Positions 9,726 through 19,287 are shown, numbered from the stretch's first letter. The stretch: DNA of 64,000 nucleotides from Bacteroidetes bacterium endosymbiont of Geopemphigus sp. (GCF_002904345.1 NZ_PEIH01000003.1:1-64000); one strand, 5' to 3'. Notes: generated from the letters alone by a model not told the origin. Numbers and translations are program-made.

Positions 9726-10415
9726 CTATGATATGAACTGATAGGCTTGCAAATATTCTTCAAATGGGAAACGATATGTGATAAAAGATTCGGTATGAAT
9801 TTTTCTCTTCCGATAAGAATCAGACGGCTTCTTCATAATCTTCATCTCTATATATCAACTTCCTGTAAGCTTAATCTCGTGTTTACCTACTATGGGTCAT
9901 ATTTACTCTTGAAGCCCGTTCATATACTCCTTATAATACTATCTCTCCTCCTTTTTCTATCTTGCTTATAAGCGCACTCAGAGCATTTTCCGCGCTTACT
10001 GCTTCAAAAGGCCACTTGGAAGTCTTCTTTTTCAAATTCTTTTTGAATGGCTTATTCAAAGCTTAATTTTTAATTAACGCCCTCTTCAATACCACATCGT
10101 ACGGCTATCTCAAGCCTGAAATCGTTAAAATAAGTGATCATCACTTCTTTAACCCATCATCGTATTCGTTCACATTGCGCCATAAGATTTCAAATAGGTT
10201 TGGCTCCAGAGATCATTACGTTTTCCTTTAACGGGTTCACCCTCTGTAGCGCGTGCGGCAACGGATAAAGGTTCTACCAGCGCCGCTTACTTGTAATTGA
10301 TATACTCAGGTGTAACCATTACACGCTATTGAGGCACCACAAAATACTCTTCTACGCAACCTGGAGCTTGGAAAGCTTCTACCTTAAGGTCTTTACAAAT
10401 ATTATAAAGGCTATT
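9726..10415 (-). pseudogene. Zinc-dependent alcohol (sorbitol-type) dehydrogenase remnant
   Basis: In several minus-strand frames one can read, in order, NICKDLKVEAFQAPG, CVEEYFVVPQ, AALVEPLSVAARATE, GLWSQTYLKSYGA-like residues, RLEIAVRCGIEEGVN, ENALSAL, and finally ESFITYRFPFEEYLQAYQ before a stop at 9726. This is the order of segments in medium-chain zinc dehydrogenases such as sorbitol or L-iditol dehydrogenase: proton relay loop, EPLSVA helix, Rossmann fold, C-terminal ITHRF-type motif. At least five frameshifts or stops interrupt it, and the N-terminal catalytic zinc site is missing. Its place beside the polyol operon suggests it once belonged to the same sugar-alcohol pathway. Confidence 0.7.
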
Positions 10416-11190
10416 TACAGGGGTTGCATTTATCTCATACCTATTCGGAGGCGTACTGTGAATTTCATACCTGCTTGTAGTAATCATAGAGATCTTATCG
10501 GTAAGCTCATAATCAAAAGAAACCTTGCCGGAGAAGTAATCTTTCTTATTTTTTCTTATTTTCTGTATCCAAGTTTCCATGGGATAAAAAATATTAGATT
10601 TCTCAACAACCGCTTCATTTCCCATTTGTGCATCAGCGTTTAATAACAAGCGTATTTTCCCTTTTTGATAAGAAAAAATATTGCCTAGAGTATACATTGG
10701 ATATGTGGCTTGAGTATAATATAAGACGATAGCCCTGAATCTATTATTCTATTCGTTTTTTATCCTTTCTTATGTTTGATATTGATTATTCCGCTATTGC
10801 CTTCGGCTTCATCCTCTTGCCAGAGGTGTGGTAATGACCTCTATGCTTTGCATATCATCAGCGGAAATGCTTTTGAGATGGTTGCTTAGGTCTTCTTTAG
10901 AAGGGTTCAGTGGACGATCGCCAACTATCAAACATCACATTGCTTTTACCTATCATGGTAATGTTATCATTTTGAACCATGATATTCGGTGTTACTTTTA
11001 AGGCTTCCAGCGCATCTCCTGAAATTTCCGAAATAGAATTTTCTATGGTTAGAACTAAACGATCCTCTTTCAGTACGATAATTTTTTTTAGTCCTCAATG
11101 TCACAACATCATCGGAATTTAAGCTAGGATATACATTTATAATTCCTAAGTCTGTAGGGGCGGACACTTCTATGATATATCTACTTTCTG
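10410..11190 (-). pseudogene. TonB-dependent outer-membrane receptor remnant (OMP_b-brl family)
   Basis: The minus strand gives pieces of a Bacteroidota receptor with a carboxypeptidase-regulatory-like N-terminus: PTDLGIINVYPSLNSDDVVT, then KEDRLVLTIENSISEISGD and ALEALKVTPNIMVQNDN, then HLKSISADDMQSIEVITT, EAEGNSGIINIKHKKG, and part of the barrel (KDYFSGKVSFDYELTDKIS). These correspond to the plug domain and early barrel strands. Frameshifts and stops separate every piece, and most of the barrel is deleted. The last fragment is joined in frame to the dehydrogenase remnant. The substrate is unknown. Confidence 0.75.
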
Positions 11191-11624
11191 TCACAATATC
11201 TAACTAAGAGAGAAATGAAAGTTAAGGGACTTTTATTAAAAATCGTATGACATTTATCCTGCCAGCGAAAACAGTACTTTGTCTTTTCAACAATATCGAG
11301 ATATTTTTTACCCCTCAAGTATCGATCGATAGGAAAATATTTTGGTAATTTTTCCTTATGCAATACAAAATACAACATCTTTTTTTTCAGTTTAATATGT
11401 CTTTATTCTAATGATCTTATCTTATTTTTTTTACAATTTTAGTTGTTAAGTTTTTTAAATGAATCTGATATATTAATAATAGTATGATTAATTTTTAATA
11501 TGTATAATAGGTAGTGCATGTTGCATGACATTAACTAGTTTCGTGAGTAGAAAGGGATCCCGTTTCAATCTTCTATTTATTTTTTAGATCGAAATTGTAC
11601 CTTGTTTTTATAGTTAACTTATTA

Positions 11625-12608
11625 TTAATTGTGATTACTTTTTGATTGAAATTTTTGCAACAATACAGCGAAAATAATAATGACTCCCTTGATTACTTGC
11701 TGTGGATAGGCCGGAATACTTATAAGATTCATAATATTTCCGATCATTCCTAAGATGAGCACCCCGAGCAGTGTATTGATCGCTGTTCCTTTTCCTCCTT
11801 GTAAACTAGCTCCTCCGATAACCACAGCCGCGATAGCGTCTAGTTCCATGCCTACTCCGACGATAGGCGATCCTACACCTGTTCGAAAGGTAGTTATAAG
11901 TCCGCTTAGGGCTGCAAGTCCTCCGGAGATGGCATAGACGCTAAGCTTATGAATTCCCACCCGAATTCCTGATAGTCGTACAGCTTCTTCATTGCTGCCT
12001 ATGGCGGTGATGATACGTCCAAAGATGTGATGGCGTAACAATAGAGCGCATATTACAGAGATTACCAGAAAAATCCACACCGGATAAGCAATTCCGAGCC
12101 AATACCCGCTGCCAAACTCTATAAAAGCGGAAGCCTCGTCGGCTAATAATATCGGAGCGCCATTAGAAAATATGAAACCAAGTCCGCGCGCGATGGTCAT
12201 CATCGCCAAAGTAGCAATAAAAGGCGCCATTTTATGAATCGCTACCAGGTATCCTGAAAAAGAGCCTACCGCAATACCTGATGCTACAGAAATCAAGAGC
12301 ACTATAGATAAAGGTGTTGTTGAAGAAAAAACCGCACACAGCACGCCAGCCATTGCCGCTATAGAACCTACCGAGAGATCGATTCCCCCAGTAATAATTA
12401 CTAAAAGCATACCTATACTCGCCAAGCCTATACCTGCTACTTGTCGCGTAAGATTTGATAGATTAGTTTGAGTAAAAAAAACTTCCGATACATTTGCCGA
12501 AATGATAAGTATCAAGAAAAAAATAATCATGGTGTTGTGTTCTATAAAGAACATTGTTGTTCTTTTTAAGAATTTTCTCATCAATTTCAGATGTTCACTA
12601 TATTTCAT
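11625..12608 (-). CDS. CUT2 (ribose-type) sugar ABC transporter permease
   Basis: This 327-residue inner-membrane protein would form the channel of a ribose/xylose-class ABC importer. It has about nine to ten hydrophobic segments and the family motif ITGGIDLSVGS near residue 72, followed by the IGGASLQGGKG segment near the C-terminus. The start ATG overlaps the stop of the ATPase gene by four bases (ATGA), which implies translational coupling. It is the last gene of the five-gene polyol operon. The substrate cannot be read from the permease; the two upstream enzymes suggest a polyol or ketohexose. Confidence 0.9.
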   Translation of the reverse strand: MKYSEHLKLMRKFLKRTTMFFIEHNTMIIFFLILIISANVSEVFFTQTNLSNLTRQVAGIGLASIGMLLVIITGGIDLSVGSIAAMAGVLCAVFSSTTPLSIVLLISVASGIAVGSFSGYLVAIHKMAPFIATLAMMTIARGLGFIFSNGAPILLADEASAFIEFGSGYWLGIAYPVWIFLVISVICALLLRHHIFGRIITAIGSNEEAVRLSGIRVGIHKLSVYAISGGLAALSGLITTFRTGVGSPIVGVGMELDAIAAVVIGGASLQGGKGTAINTLLGVLILGMIGNIMNLISIPAYPQQVIKGVIIIFAVLLQKFQSKSNHN

Positions 12609-14101
12609 TGTCCCATTGCCTTTCTAAGAAGATTTTCTTCTGAAAAATCTTTTTGCTCGAAAGCAGCCTGTATTTTTCCTTCGTACATAACGAGTATGCG
12701 ATCGCAGATTTCCATGAGCTCAGCTATTTCCGATGAGACTATTAGCAGAGCTACTCCTGTTTGGGCCATTTCATTAAGGAGCTGATAAATTTCCGTCTTG
12801 GCTCCGATATCTACCCCCCGGGTAGGTTCGTCGATAAGCAGCACTTTTACATGAGGTGTGAGCCATTTGGCCAGGGCTACTTTTTGTTGATTTCCACCGC
12901 TCAGTGCCTCTACTTTTAAGTTTTCGTGCTTTGTTTTAATGGAAAGTTTTTGTATGAGAGCTTTGGTATTTTCTTTTTCTTCGGCGGCTTTTATAAAACC
13001 TGACCGGTGACTCAACTCATCCAAAGAAGTTAAGCTAATATTATTTTTAATCGAAAGATTGAGCAGTACCCCTTGTTGTTTTCGATCTTCAGGCACAAGA
13101 CCTAATCCTGATTTAACGGCTTTCCTGAGCGAACTGAAAGAAATTTTTTTGTCTTGTAAAAAAACATGTCCGCTTGATTTTTTGTCAGCTCCGAATATTG
13201 CCCGAAGCGTTTCGGTGCGTCCGCTTCCTACCAATCCGGATAACCCGACGATTTCTCCTGATTTTACTGAAAATGAAACCTTATGCACTCTGTTTTTTGA
13301 GCTAAGCTCTTTTACCTTTAGCACTTCCCGTCCTATTTTAGGCGTTCTTTGCGGATACATCTGTTTCATGGATCGGCCCAACATACGTTGTATAATATCG
13401 TCTTTATTGGTTTTACCCGAAGGCAAGGCTTCGCTCGAGAGCCCATCTTTCAATACAGTGATATTATCCGATAATCTTAAGACTTCATCCAGGTGATGGG
13501 AGATGTAGATTATAGCCAAGCCTTCTTTTTTGAGCTCTCTAAGAATCTGAAAAAGTTTCTCGGTTTCTTTTGGTCCGAGTACTGCTGATGGTTCATCAAG
13601 AATAAGGACTTTCAAGGGCTGGCACAGCGCTTTGGCAATTTCTACGATTTGCTGTTCTGCAATGCTTAATCGGTGAATTTTTTCTCCGGGATTTATGTCA
13701 AAACCTATCTTTTGAATCAGCGCTTTGGACTTCATTCTTAACTCTCTCCATTGAATATAACCGCTTTCCCTTCCCAGATCGTGCAAATAGATATTTTCAG
13801 CCACCGAAAGCGCAGGAACTAAAGAAAATTCTTGGTAAATAATACCAATACCTAAAGCTTTACTTTGATGAGGATTTTTGATCGACACCTCACGCCCATG
13901 GAGTAGGATTCTCCCGCTATCCTTCTGATGAGCTCCCGAGAGAATCTTCATCAAGGTTGATTTACCTGCTCCATTCTCCCCTACGAGCGCATGAATTTCT
14001 TCGGATTTTACCTTAAGCGTAACCTTTTTTAGCGCACGTGTTCCTCCAAAGCTCTTGGATATATTTAGCAGCTCTACACAGTAATTTTTGAATTTATCCA
14101 T
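12605..14101 (-). CDS. CUT2 (ribose-type) sugar ABC transporter ATPase
   Basis: The protein has two fused ABC domains, as in RbsA, XylG and MglA. The first has Walker A GENGAGKSTLMK, a LSIAEQQIVEIAKAL signature region and Walker B LKVLILDEPS. The second has the degenerate Walker A GLVGSGRTE typical of the family, the signature LSGGNQQKVALAKWL and Walker B KVLLIDEPTRG. The ATG at 14101 is preferred to the in-frame TTG at 14110; it leaves a 12-base gap after the binding-protein gene. It energises the permease encoded directly downstream, with which it overlaps. Confidence 0.93.
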   Translation of the reverse strand: MDKFKNYCVELLNISKSFGGTRALKKVTLKVKSEEIHALVGENGAGKSTLMKILSGAHQKDSGRILLHGREVSIKNPHQSKALGIGIIYQEFSLVPALSVAENIYLHDLGRESGYIQWRELRMKSKALIQKIGFDINPGEKIHRLSIAEQQIVEIAKALCQPLKVLILDEPSAVLGPKETEKLFQILRELKKEGLAIIYISHHLDEVLRLSDNITVLKDGLSSEALPSGKTNKDDIIQRMLGRSMKQMYPQRTPKIGREVLKVKELSSKNRVHKVSFSVKSGEIVGLSGLVGSGRTETLRAIFGADKKSSGHVFLQDKKISFSSLRKAVKSGLGLVPEDRKQQGVLLNLSIKNNISLTSLDELSHRSGFIKAAEEKENTKALIQKLSIKTKHENLKVEALSGGNQQKVALAKWLTPHVKVLLIDEPTRGVDIGAKTEIYQLLNEMAQTGVALLIVSSEIAELMEICDRILVMYEGKIQAAFEQKDFSEENLLRKAMGQ

Positions 14102-14113
14102 GAGATACAAACT

Positions 14114-15145
14114 TTAAAAAGCAGCCTTCGGATCATAGTATTTGTTAACATTCTCTTTTGTGACCGCAATCGCCGGGCTGTGGATGAGTTTGGGTAAATC
14201 TCTTTCCCCCTTTAGATACTTTACGGTCAGGTCTAAAATAATCTCCCTAAGAGCCTTGGGGCTATTGACAGATGTAATTCCTAATTTTCCTTGCTGAATC
14301 ATCTGATAAGCCTCTTTTTGCCCGTCAAAGCCTATGGTAAGAATTTTATCGGTTTTTCTTGCCTCTTCGATAGCTTTGATTGCGCCCATGGCCATAGCGT
14401 CGTTTTCGGCAATAAGTACATTAAGATCCGGATGTGACACTAGTAAATCTTCCATAGCTTTTAAACCACCATTGTTAGACCAATTTCCCCAGCCTTGACC
14501 CAGGATCTCAAGCGAGGCTTTTCCTTGTGATCGTAATTGTTGTTCAGTGATGCCGCGAAAAACTCCCTGGCGTTTTTCCTTTCCGATTTTATTCCCCTGT
14601 GCGCCGCTGATCACTACAGCTTTGATGGGCTTATTATACATTTTTTTAGCAATCCAATTACCAATAAGCTCTCCGTTTTTTTGATTATCCGCTTGCACTG
14701 AAGTAATATATTGAGCTTTCTCATCGATATAGCTATCTACCACAAATACCGGAATACCTGATTTGGATGCGTCATTTATAGCAGGAATCAAAGCTTTGTA
14801 ATCCAGTGGATTGATGATAAGCGCGTCTATACCCTTTGAAAGAAGGTCTTCTACGGCAGCTATCTGCTTAGTAATATCTCCTTGCCCGTCAGCTGAAAAA
14901 AAGCGCATCCCCATAGCCTCGGTCTTTTTTTGAATTACCTCAGAGAGCACAACATAAAACGGTCCGTTTAATAAAGGAGAGCAATAGCCTATTTTAAATC
15001 CGTTAAGGTCTTTAGCTGACGAAGATGAGGTGTTTTCGCTAGTTGTTGTATCCATAGTTTTTTCTTTATATTTATTTTGACAGCTTATAAAAAACGATAG
15101 TAAAAAGCCTATAAATAATAGCTGAATGAATTTGTGAAATTTCAT
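14114..15145 (-). CDS. Ribose-type sugar-binding lipoprotein of the ABC transporter
   Basis: This is a periplasmic binding protein of the Peripla_BP_4 / RbsB group, 343 residues long. It begins with a short charged stretch and hydrophobic segment ending in FFISC, so it is probably a lipoprotein anchored at Cys22 rather than a free periplasmic protein. A Ser/Thr-rich linker (about 30-45) precedes the two-lobed domain. Family landmarks include KGIDALIINPLDYKALIPA, IPVFVVDSYI, QGNKIGKEKRQGVFRGI, LIAENDAMAMGAIKAI and ILTIGFDGQKEA. It sits between the dehydrogenase gene and the ATPase gene and should determine the substrate of the importer. Confidence 0.9.
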   Translation of the reverse strand: MKFHKFIQLLFIGFLLSFFISCQNKYKEKTMDTTTSENTSSSSAKDLNGFKIGYCSPLLNGPFYVVLSEVIQKKTEAMGMRFFSADGQGDITKQIAAVEDLLSKGIDALIINPLDYKALIPAINDASKSGIPVFVVDSYIDEKAQYITSVQADNQKNGELIGNWIAKKMYNKPIKAVVISGAQGNKIGKEKRQGVFRGITEQQLRSQGKASLEILGQGWGNWSNNGGLKAMEDLLVSHPDLNVLIAENDAMAMGAIKAIEEARKTDKILTIGFDGQKEAYQMIQQGKLGITSVNSPKALREIILDLTVKYLKGERDLPKLIHSPAIAVTKENVNKYYDPKAAF

Positions 15146-15193
15146 AAAAAAGAAGTATTGCGCGAGAATATAAGTTTCATAAGTTCAAATTTT

Positions 15194-16666
15194 TCATAAG
15201 GTGATTTTTTCTAAAAGTTCGATGCTATCGCATTTATAAAGCGCTTTTTCATATTCAATATATTTTTTTATAAAATCCGGATACATTGTAAGCTGAATAT
15301 TTTCAAATATTCCTCCCTTTAAAAACTCTTTCGCTTCAGCTTGCATAAGCTTTCTTATATCTTCTTTCTGAAGATGCGGTTCAGATTTTATAAAAGTTGA
15401 ATCTAATGATTTATTTCTTAATAAAAAATGTTTATAGCAAGCCAAAAGATAGGCCATATTATTTGTGTTAGATTTTGTCTTCAGACATCCTGATAATGTA
15501 GGAAATACAAATACAGGTAATTTAGAAGCTCCGTCAAAACAGATCCTTTCGAGTTGATCCTCTAATTGAGGATTGCTAAATCGTTCCAATATTTTTTCTA
15601 TATATTCTTTAAGATTGAGTCCCCGTGGACTCTCGAGCAAAGGAGCAGCTTTTTCTCTCATGAAACCTCTTAAATACTCTCTAAGCTTTGCTTCTTGCAT
15701 GGCTTGGTGAACATACTTAAAACCTCCTAACGTAGCCGGATAAGCAAGCATGCTGTGCGCGGCATTCAGCAATCTTAACTTGGCCAGCTCGTAAGGAGTT
15801 ACATCTTCAGTAAATAGCGCACCGGATTTTTCCCATTGAGGACGTCCGGCACAAAAACGATCTTCAAGAACCCATTGAATAAAATCTTCACAGAAAACGG
15901 CCGTTTTATCCTCAATTCCATAATTTCCTTCTATGTATCGACGATCTTTTTCACGAGTAGCTGGCGTGATTCTGTCGACCATACAGCTGGGAAAGCTTAA
16001 ATTTTTTTTCATCCAATCGGCAAGCGCCTCATCCTTAGCTTGAGCAAAGGAAAGAAAAGCTTTTTGCGTTATCTCACCGTTGCATTGAAGATTATCGCAA
16101 GAGAGTAAGGTAAAAGGGCCCACACCGCTTTGTCGTCGTCTTTTTAACGCTTCGATCACCAGTCCAAAAACCGTTTTGGGCTGATGAGGATATTTTAAAT
16201 CATGCTGAATATCAGGATTCAAAAGATTAAAAAACCCTGAACGGTCTATATTGTATCCTCCTTCGGTAATAGTTAAAGACACGATTTTAATCGAGGAATC
16301 TGCAAGACGCTCTATGGCTTTTTCTGGATCATCGGGCATAAATAAGTATTCAAGTATACTTCCTATGACAGATGTGCTTTTATAGCCGTCGGGTGCGCAC
16401 TCGGTGAGTGTATAGAGTTGTTGTTGTTTTATGAAGGCTTCAGAAAAATCTCTGTCTTTTGGTAAGATTCCTATGCCACATATACCCCAATTCTGATGTT
16501 CTTCCAAAGAAAGGCATTTATGGGTGTAAAAAGCCTGATGCGCCCTGTGAAAATTACCTACCCCTAAATGCGCAATACCCACACCTAGAGCGGAGCGTCT
16601 ATAATCCGGTGTTTTAAGCTCCGAGATCAAATGGGACTGAGAGAGATCTTCTGAGATCTTACGCAT
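15194..16666 (-). CDS. Mannitol 2-dehydrogenase-like polyol dehydrogenase
   Basis: The protein belongs to the long-chain polyol dehydrogenase family (mannitol 2-dehydrogenase, fructuronate reductase, arabitol dehydrogenase), which oxidises a sugar alcohol with NAD. The N-terminal LGVGNFHRAHQAFY is the conserved nucleotide-binding and family motif. The catalytic block LAKLRLLNAAHSML places Lys296, Asn301 and His304 in the K-x4-N-x2-H pattern known from the Pseudomonas mannitol dehydrogenase. The length of 490 residues is typical. The ATG at 16666 is preferred to an upstream TTG. With the fructokinase gene 15 bp upstream, the likely route is mannitol to fructose to fructose 6-phosphate. Fructuronate or arabitol are alternatives. 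Confidence 0.85.
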   Translation of the reverse strand: MRKISEDLSQSHLISELKTPDYRRSALGVGIAHLGVGNFHRAHQAFYTHKCLSLEEHQNWGICGIGILPKDRDFSEAFIKQQQLYTLTECAPDGYKSTSVIGSILEYLFMPDDPEKAIERLADSSIKIVSLTITEGGYNIDRSGFFNLLNPDIQHDLKYPHQPKTVFGLVIEALKRRRQSGVGPFTLLSCDNLQCNGEITQKAFLSFAQAKDEALADWMKKNLSFPSCMVDRITPATREKDRRYIEGNYGIEDKTAVFCEDFIQWVLEDRFCAGRPQWEKSGALFTEDVTPYELAKLRLLNAAHSMLAYPATLGGFKYVHQAMQEAKLREYLRGFMREKAAPLLESPRGLNLKEYIEKILERFSNPQLEDQLERICFDGASKLPVFVFPTLSGCLKTKSNTNNMAYLLACYKHFLLRNKSLDSTFIKSEPHLQKEDIRKLMQAEAKEFLKGGIFENIQLTMYPDFIKKYIEYEKALYKCDSIELLEKITL

Positions 16667-16681
16667 AGTCAATATATGGAG

Positions 16682-17581
16682 CTAAATTTGATGTTTATGC
16701 CGGAACGTTTTTAAATCCTCAAAGCTGTAATCTGGACAGGCCCCTTCTTTCGTGGTTATAAAAGCTCCTAGTAAAGTACCTTGATCCATAGCCTCGTCAG
16801 CGAATTTTCCCTCGATGATTTTAGAAAGAAAGCCTGCCAGAAAAGCATCTCCACTACCTACAGTGTCCTTTACCTTAACAGCTATACCTGATCTATCGTA
16901 GGTGGCGTCCATAGCATAATAAGTTGCACCATTATTTCCTTTGGTAATAAGTATTTTGTCAATTTTGAAATGCTCTTTAATATAGCTTACCGCATCGTTC
17001 TCGACAGATGATTCAGATTTTATCCAAGATATAACTTCCTGAAGTTCTGCAAGATTCATTTTAACCAAGTCAGCATTTTTCATCAAATCTTTAATAAGAG
17101 TTTGCGTATAAAAAGGAGGACGAAGGTTAACGTCAAATACTTTATAAGACGCCTGCTCAAGCAATGCATAGAGGGTTTTTTTTGAGCAATCATTACGACC
17201 TGTAAGACTTTGAAATACAAAAGCATCAGCTCTTTGAACATAGATTTCCTGCGCTTTTTCTTTAGTTATAAAATCCCAAGCTACCGGCGCTATAATTTCA
17301 TAATTTACCTCATTATTGATCGTATCTACCTTAGAAATAACTTCTCCTGTAGGGTAATTCTCATCGACTCTGCAAAACTCATGACTTATCCCCCACTCGT
17401 CGATGATTTTTAAAAGTTTTTTCCCGAGCATATCCTTACCCACACGACTAATAATATGACTGTCAATGCCCATTTTTTTTAAATGATAAGCTACATTTAA
17501 CGGAGCACCTCCTGGTTTTAATCCCGAAGGGAATCTATCCCATAGAATTTCTCCGTAGCATATGATTTTTTTAGCCGACAT
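16682..17581 (-). CDS. PfkB family fructokinase
   Basis: This 299-residue sugar kinase would phosphorylate fructose with ATP. It has the N-terminal GGAPLNVAYHLKKMG motif of the PfkB/ribokinase fold and the C-terminal signature DTVGSGDAFLAGFL, where the Asp is the catalytic base. It is the first gene of the operon running to the sugar ABC transporter. The start lies 133 bp from the divergent MazG-like gene. No transcriptional regulator is encoded nearby, so control is probably through the shared intergenic region. Confidence 0.9.
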   Translation of the reverse strand: MSAKKIICYGEILWDRFPSGLKPGGAPLNVAYHLKKMGIDSHIISRVGKDMLGKKLLKIIDEWGISHEFCRVDENYPTGEVISKVDTINNEVNYEIIAPVAWDFITKEKAQEIYVQRADAFVFQSLTGRNDCSKKTLYALLEQASYKVFDVNLRPPFYTQTLIKDLMKNADLVKMNLAELQEVISWIKSESSVENDAVSYIKEHFKIDKILITKGNNGATYYAMDATYDRSGIAVKVKDTVGSGDAFLAGFLSKIIEGKFADEAMDQGTLLGAFITTKEGACPDYSFEDLKTFRHKHQI

Positions 17582-17656
17582 ATTGATTTTTTTCGCGGAA
17601 TTTTAGTTTATTGCTTTGTATCTTTTATTTAGTGCCTAAAATAGAAAATAATTTAT

Positions 17657-17671
17657 CTTAATTTTATTAAG
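17657..17671. promoter_or_regulatory. Candidate operator: palindrome CTTAAT-TTT-ATTAAG
   Basis: A perfect 6-bp inverted repeat with a 3-base spacer lies between the divergent fructokinase and MazG-like genes. A related half site (CTTATTAATTTT) follows about 20 bases later. It could be a regulator site for the polyol operon, but such palindromes arise by chance in AT-rich DNA. Confidence 0.2.
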
Positions 17672-17714
17672 GATTAGAAAATATCTTATTAATTTTCCTG
17701 TCATTAAATCTGTT

Positions 17715-18041
17715 ATGAATATTAAAGACGTGCAAAAATCGGTTGATGATTGGATCATTACCCACGGTTTTCGCTATTTCGATGTACTTACCAATATGGT
17801 ACAGCTTACTGAAGAAGTAGGCGAGGTAGCCCGAATCATTGCCCGGCGCTACGGAGAGCAATCTGAAAAGGAAAGCGATAAGAGAAAAAATCTCGGAGAA
17901 GAACTCTCCGATGTACTTTTTGTTTTGCTATGTTTGGCAAATCAAACAAATATTGATCTTTCCAAAGATTTTTATGAAAGACTTCAAGCTAAAGCTAAGC
18001 GCGATCATAACCGACATCACAACAATGAGAAACTGAAGTAG
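17715..18041 (+). CDS. MazG-like nucleotide pyrophosphohydrolase
   Basis: This small 108-residue all-alpha NTP pyrophosphohydrolase would hydrolyse nucleoside triphosphates to monophosphates and PPi, probably as housecleaning of abnormal nucleotides. It has the metal-binding EEVGEVARI motif (about 34-42) and the second acidic motif EELSDVLFVLLCLAN, giving the ExxE ... ExxD pattern. The stop is three bases before the aroA start, so the two are likely cotranscribed. It diverges from the polyol operon. Confidence 0.85.
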   Translation: MNIKDVQKSVDDWIITHGFRYFDVLTNMVQLTEEVGEVARIIARRYGEQSEKESDKRKNLGEELSDVLFVLLCLANQTNIDLSKDFYERLQAKAKRDHNRHHNNEKLK

Positions 18042-18044
18042 TTA

Positions 18045-19286
18045 ATGGCTTATTTAAAATTGTATAAGGCCGATGCTTTTTTAAAAGGAGAAGTTTCGAT
18101 AGCAGGCTCCAAAAGTGAATCGAATCGCTTACTTATCCTTAAAGCGCTTTTCCCTGATAGCATCTTTATTGAAAACCTCTCTACCTCAGTTGATACATGT
18201 GTATTACAGAGTGCTCTTTCTACAGAAGGGACTTTGGATGTTCATCATGCTGGAACCGCTATGCGGTTTTTAACGGCTTATTGCGCCGCTCAACTCAATA
18301 AAGTCTTTATAATAAAGGGATCTAAACGTATGCATGAGCGCCCGATAGCAACTCTGGTAAAAGCTTTGAGAAAACTTAGCGCTAAGATTGATTATCTCGA
18401 AAATGAAGGTTATCCTCCTCTGAGAATTTATGGGAAGCAAATCATCGGAGGAAGTTTGTCTATTGAGGCTGACGTGAGTAGCCAGTATATCAGTGCTTTG
18501 ATGTTGACAGGAGCTATTTTTAAAGAGGGTTTACACCTTAAACTATCTAAAAAGATCACCTCTGCTCCTTATATTTCTATGACGTTAGAGTTATTGCGTA
18601 AAGTCGGTATTTCCGTTCTTTGGAAAGACCGTGAAATTTTTATAGAACCACTCACTACAACTCCTTCTAAAACAAAATTTTTCGTCGAATCTGATTGGAG
18701 TTCCGCTTCCTATTATTATTCTTTGGTCGCGTTTTCGGAAAAAAGCGATATTCATTTAAACGTTTATAAAAGGAAAAGTTTGCAAGGCGATCGAGCGTTA
18801 AAAAATATTTATAAACGTTATTTTGGAGTCCAAACTGTTTTTAAAAAACATGGCATTCACCTGAGCAAAGATCCCTTACAAACTCTACCTGCTTATTTTG
18901 AATGTGATCTTAACCAATGTCCCGACATTGCCCAGACCATTGCTGTAACTTGTGCCGGTTTAAAAATCAGATGTTTGCTCAAGGGTCTTGAAACCTTAAA
19001 AATTAAAGAAACGGACCGTTTGCGTGCGTTGCAAAACGAGTTGATTAAAATAGGAGTTCGAACATGTATTACAGAAAATTCTTTGGAAATTCTCCGGTTT
19101 GAAGAGGTGAGCGATATACCTTTAATTTATACTTATCATGACCATCGTATGGCAATGGCCTTTGCGCCTTTAGCCTTATATCGTCCATTAGTTATACAAG
19201 ATCCGAAGGTCGTGGAAAAATCCTACCCAAATTTTTGGAGAGACCTTAAAAGTCTGGGGTTTTGTTTAGAAAATTATACTATATGA
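18045..19286 (+). CDS. aroA: 3-phosphoshikimate 1-carboxyvinyltransferase (EPSP synthase)
   Basis: This enzyme joins phosphoenolpyruvate to shikimate 3-phosphate, the sixth step to chorismate. The 413-residue frame is intact. Visible landmarks are GSKSESNRLLILKAL at the N-terminus, HHAGTAMRFLTAY (the GTAxR substrate loop), RMHERPIATLVKALRKL, KETDRLRALQNELIKIG and DHRMAMAFAPLAL. The presence of an intact copy implies that aromatic amino acid or chorismate synthesis is retained. The gene ends one base from the stop of the convergent NlpC/P60 gene, without an obvious terminator. Confidence 0.96.
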   Translation: MAYLKLYKADAFLKGEVSIAGSKSESNRLLILKALFPDSIFIENLSTSVDTCVLQSALSTEGTLDVHHAGTAMRFLTAYCAAQLNKVFIIKGSKRMHERPIATLVKALRKLSAKIDYLENEGYPPLRIYGKQIIGGSLSIEADVSSQYISALMLTGAIFKEGLHLKLSKKITSAPYISMTLELLRKVGISVLWKDREIFIEPLTTTPSKTKFFVESDWSSASYYYSLVAFSEKSDIHLNVYKRKSLQGDRALKNIYKRYFGVQTVFKKHGIHLSKDPLQTLPAYFECDLNQCPDIAQTIAVTCAGLKIRCLLKGLETLKIKETDRLRALQNELIKIGVRTCITENSLEILRFEEVSDIPLIYTYHDHRMAMAFAPLALYRPLVIQDPKVVEKSYPNFWRDLKSLGFCLENYTI

Positions 19287-19287
19287 A

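Noticed and set aside
13059-13496. 145-codon plus-strand frame
   Set aside because: Antisense to the well-supported ABC ATPase gene.
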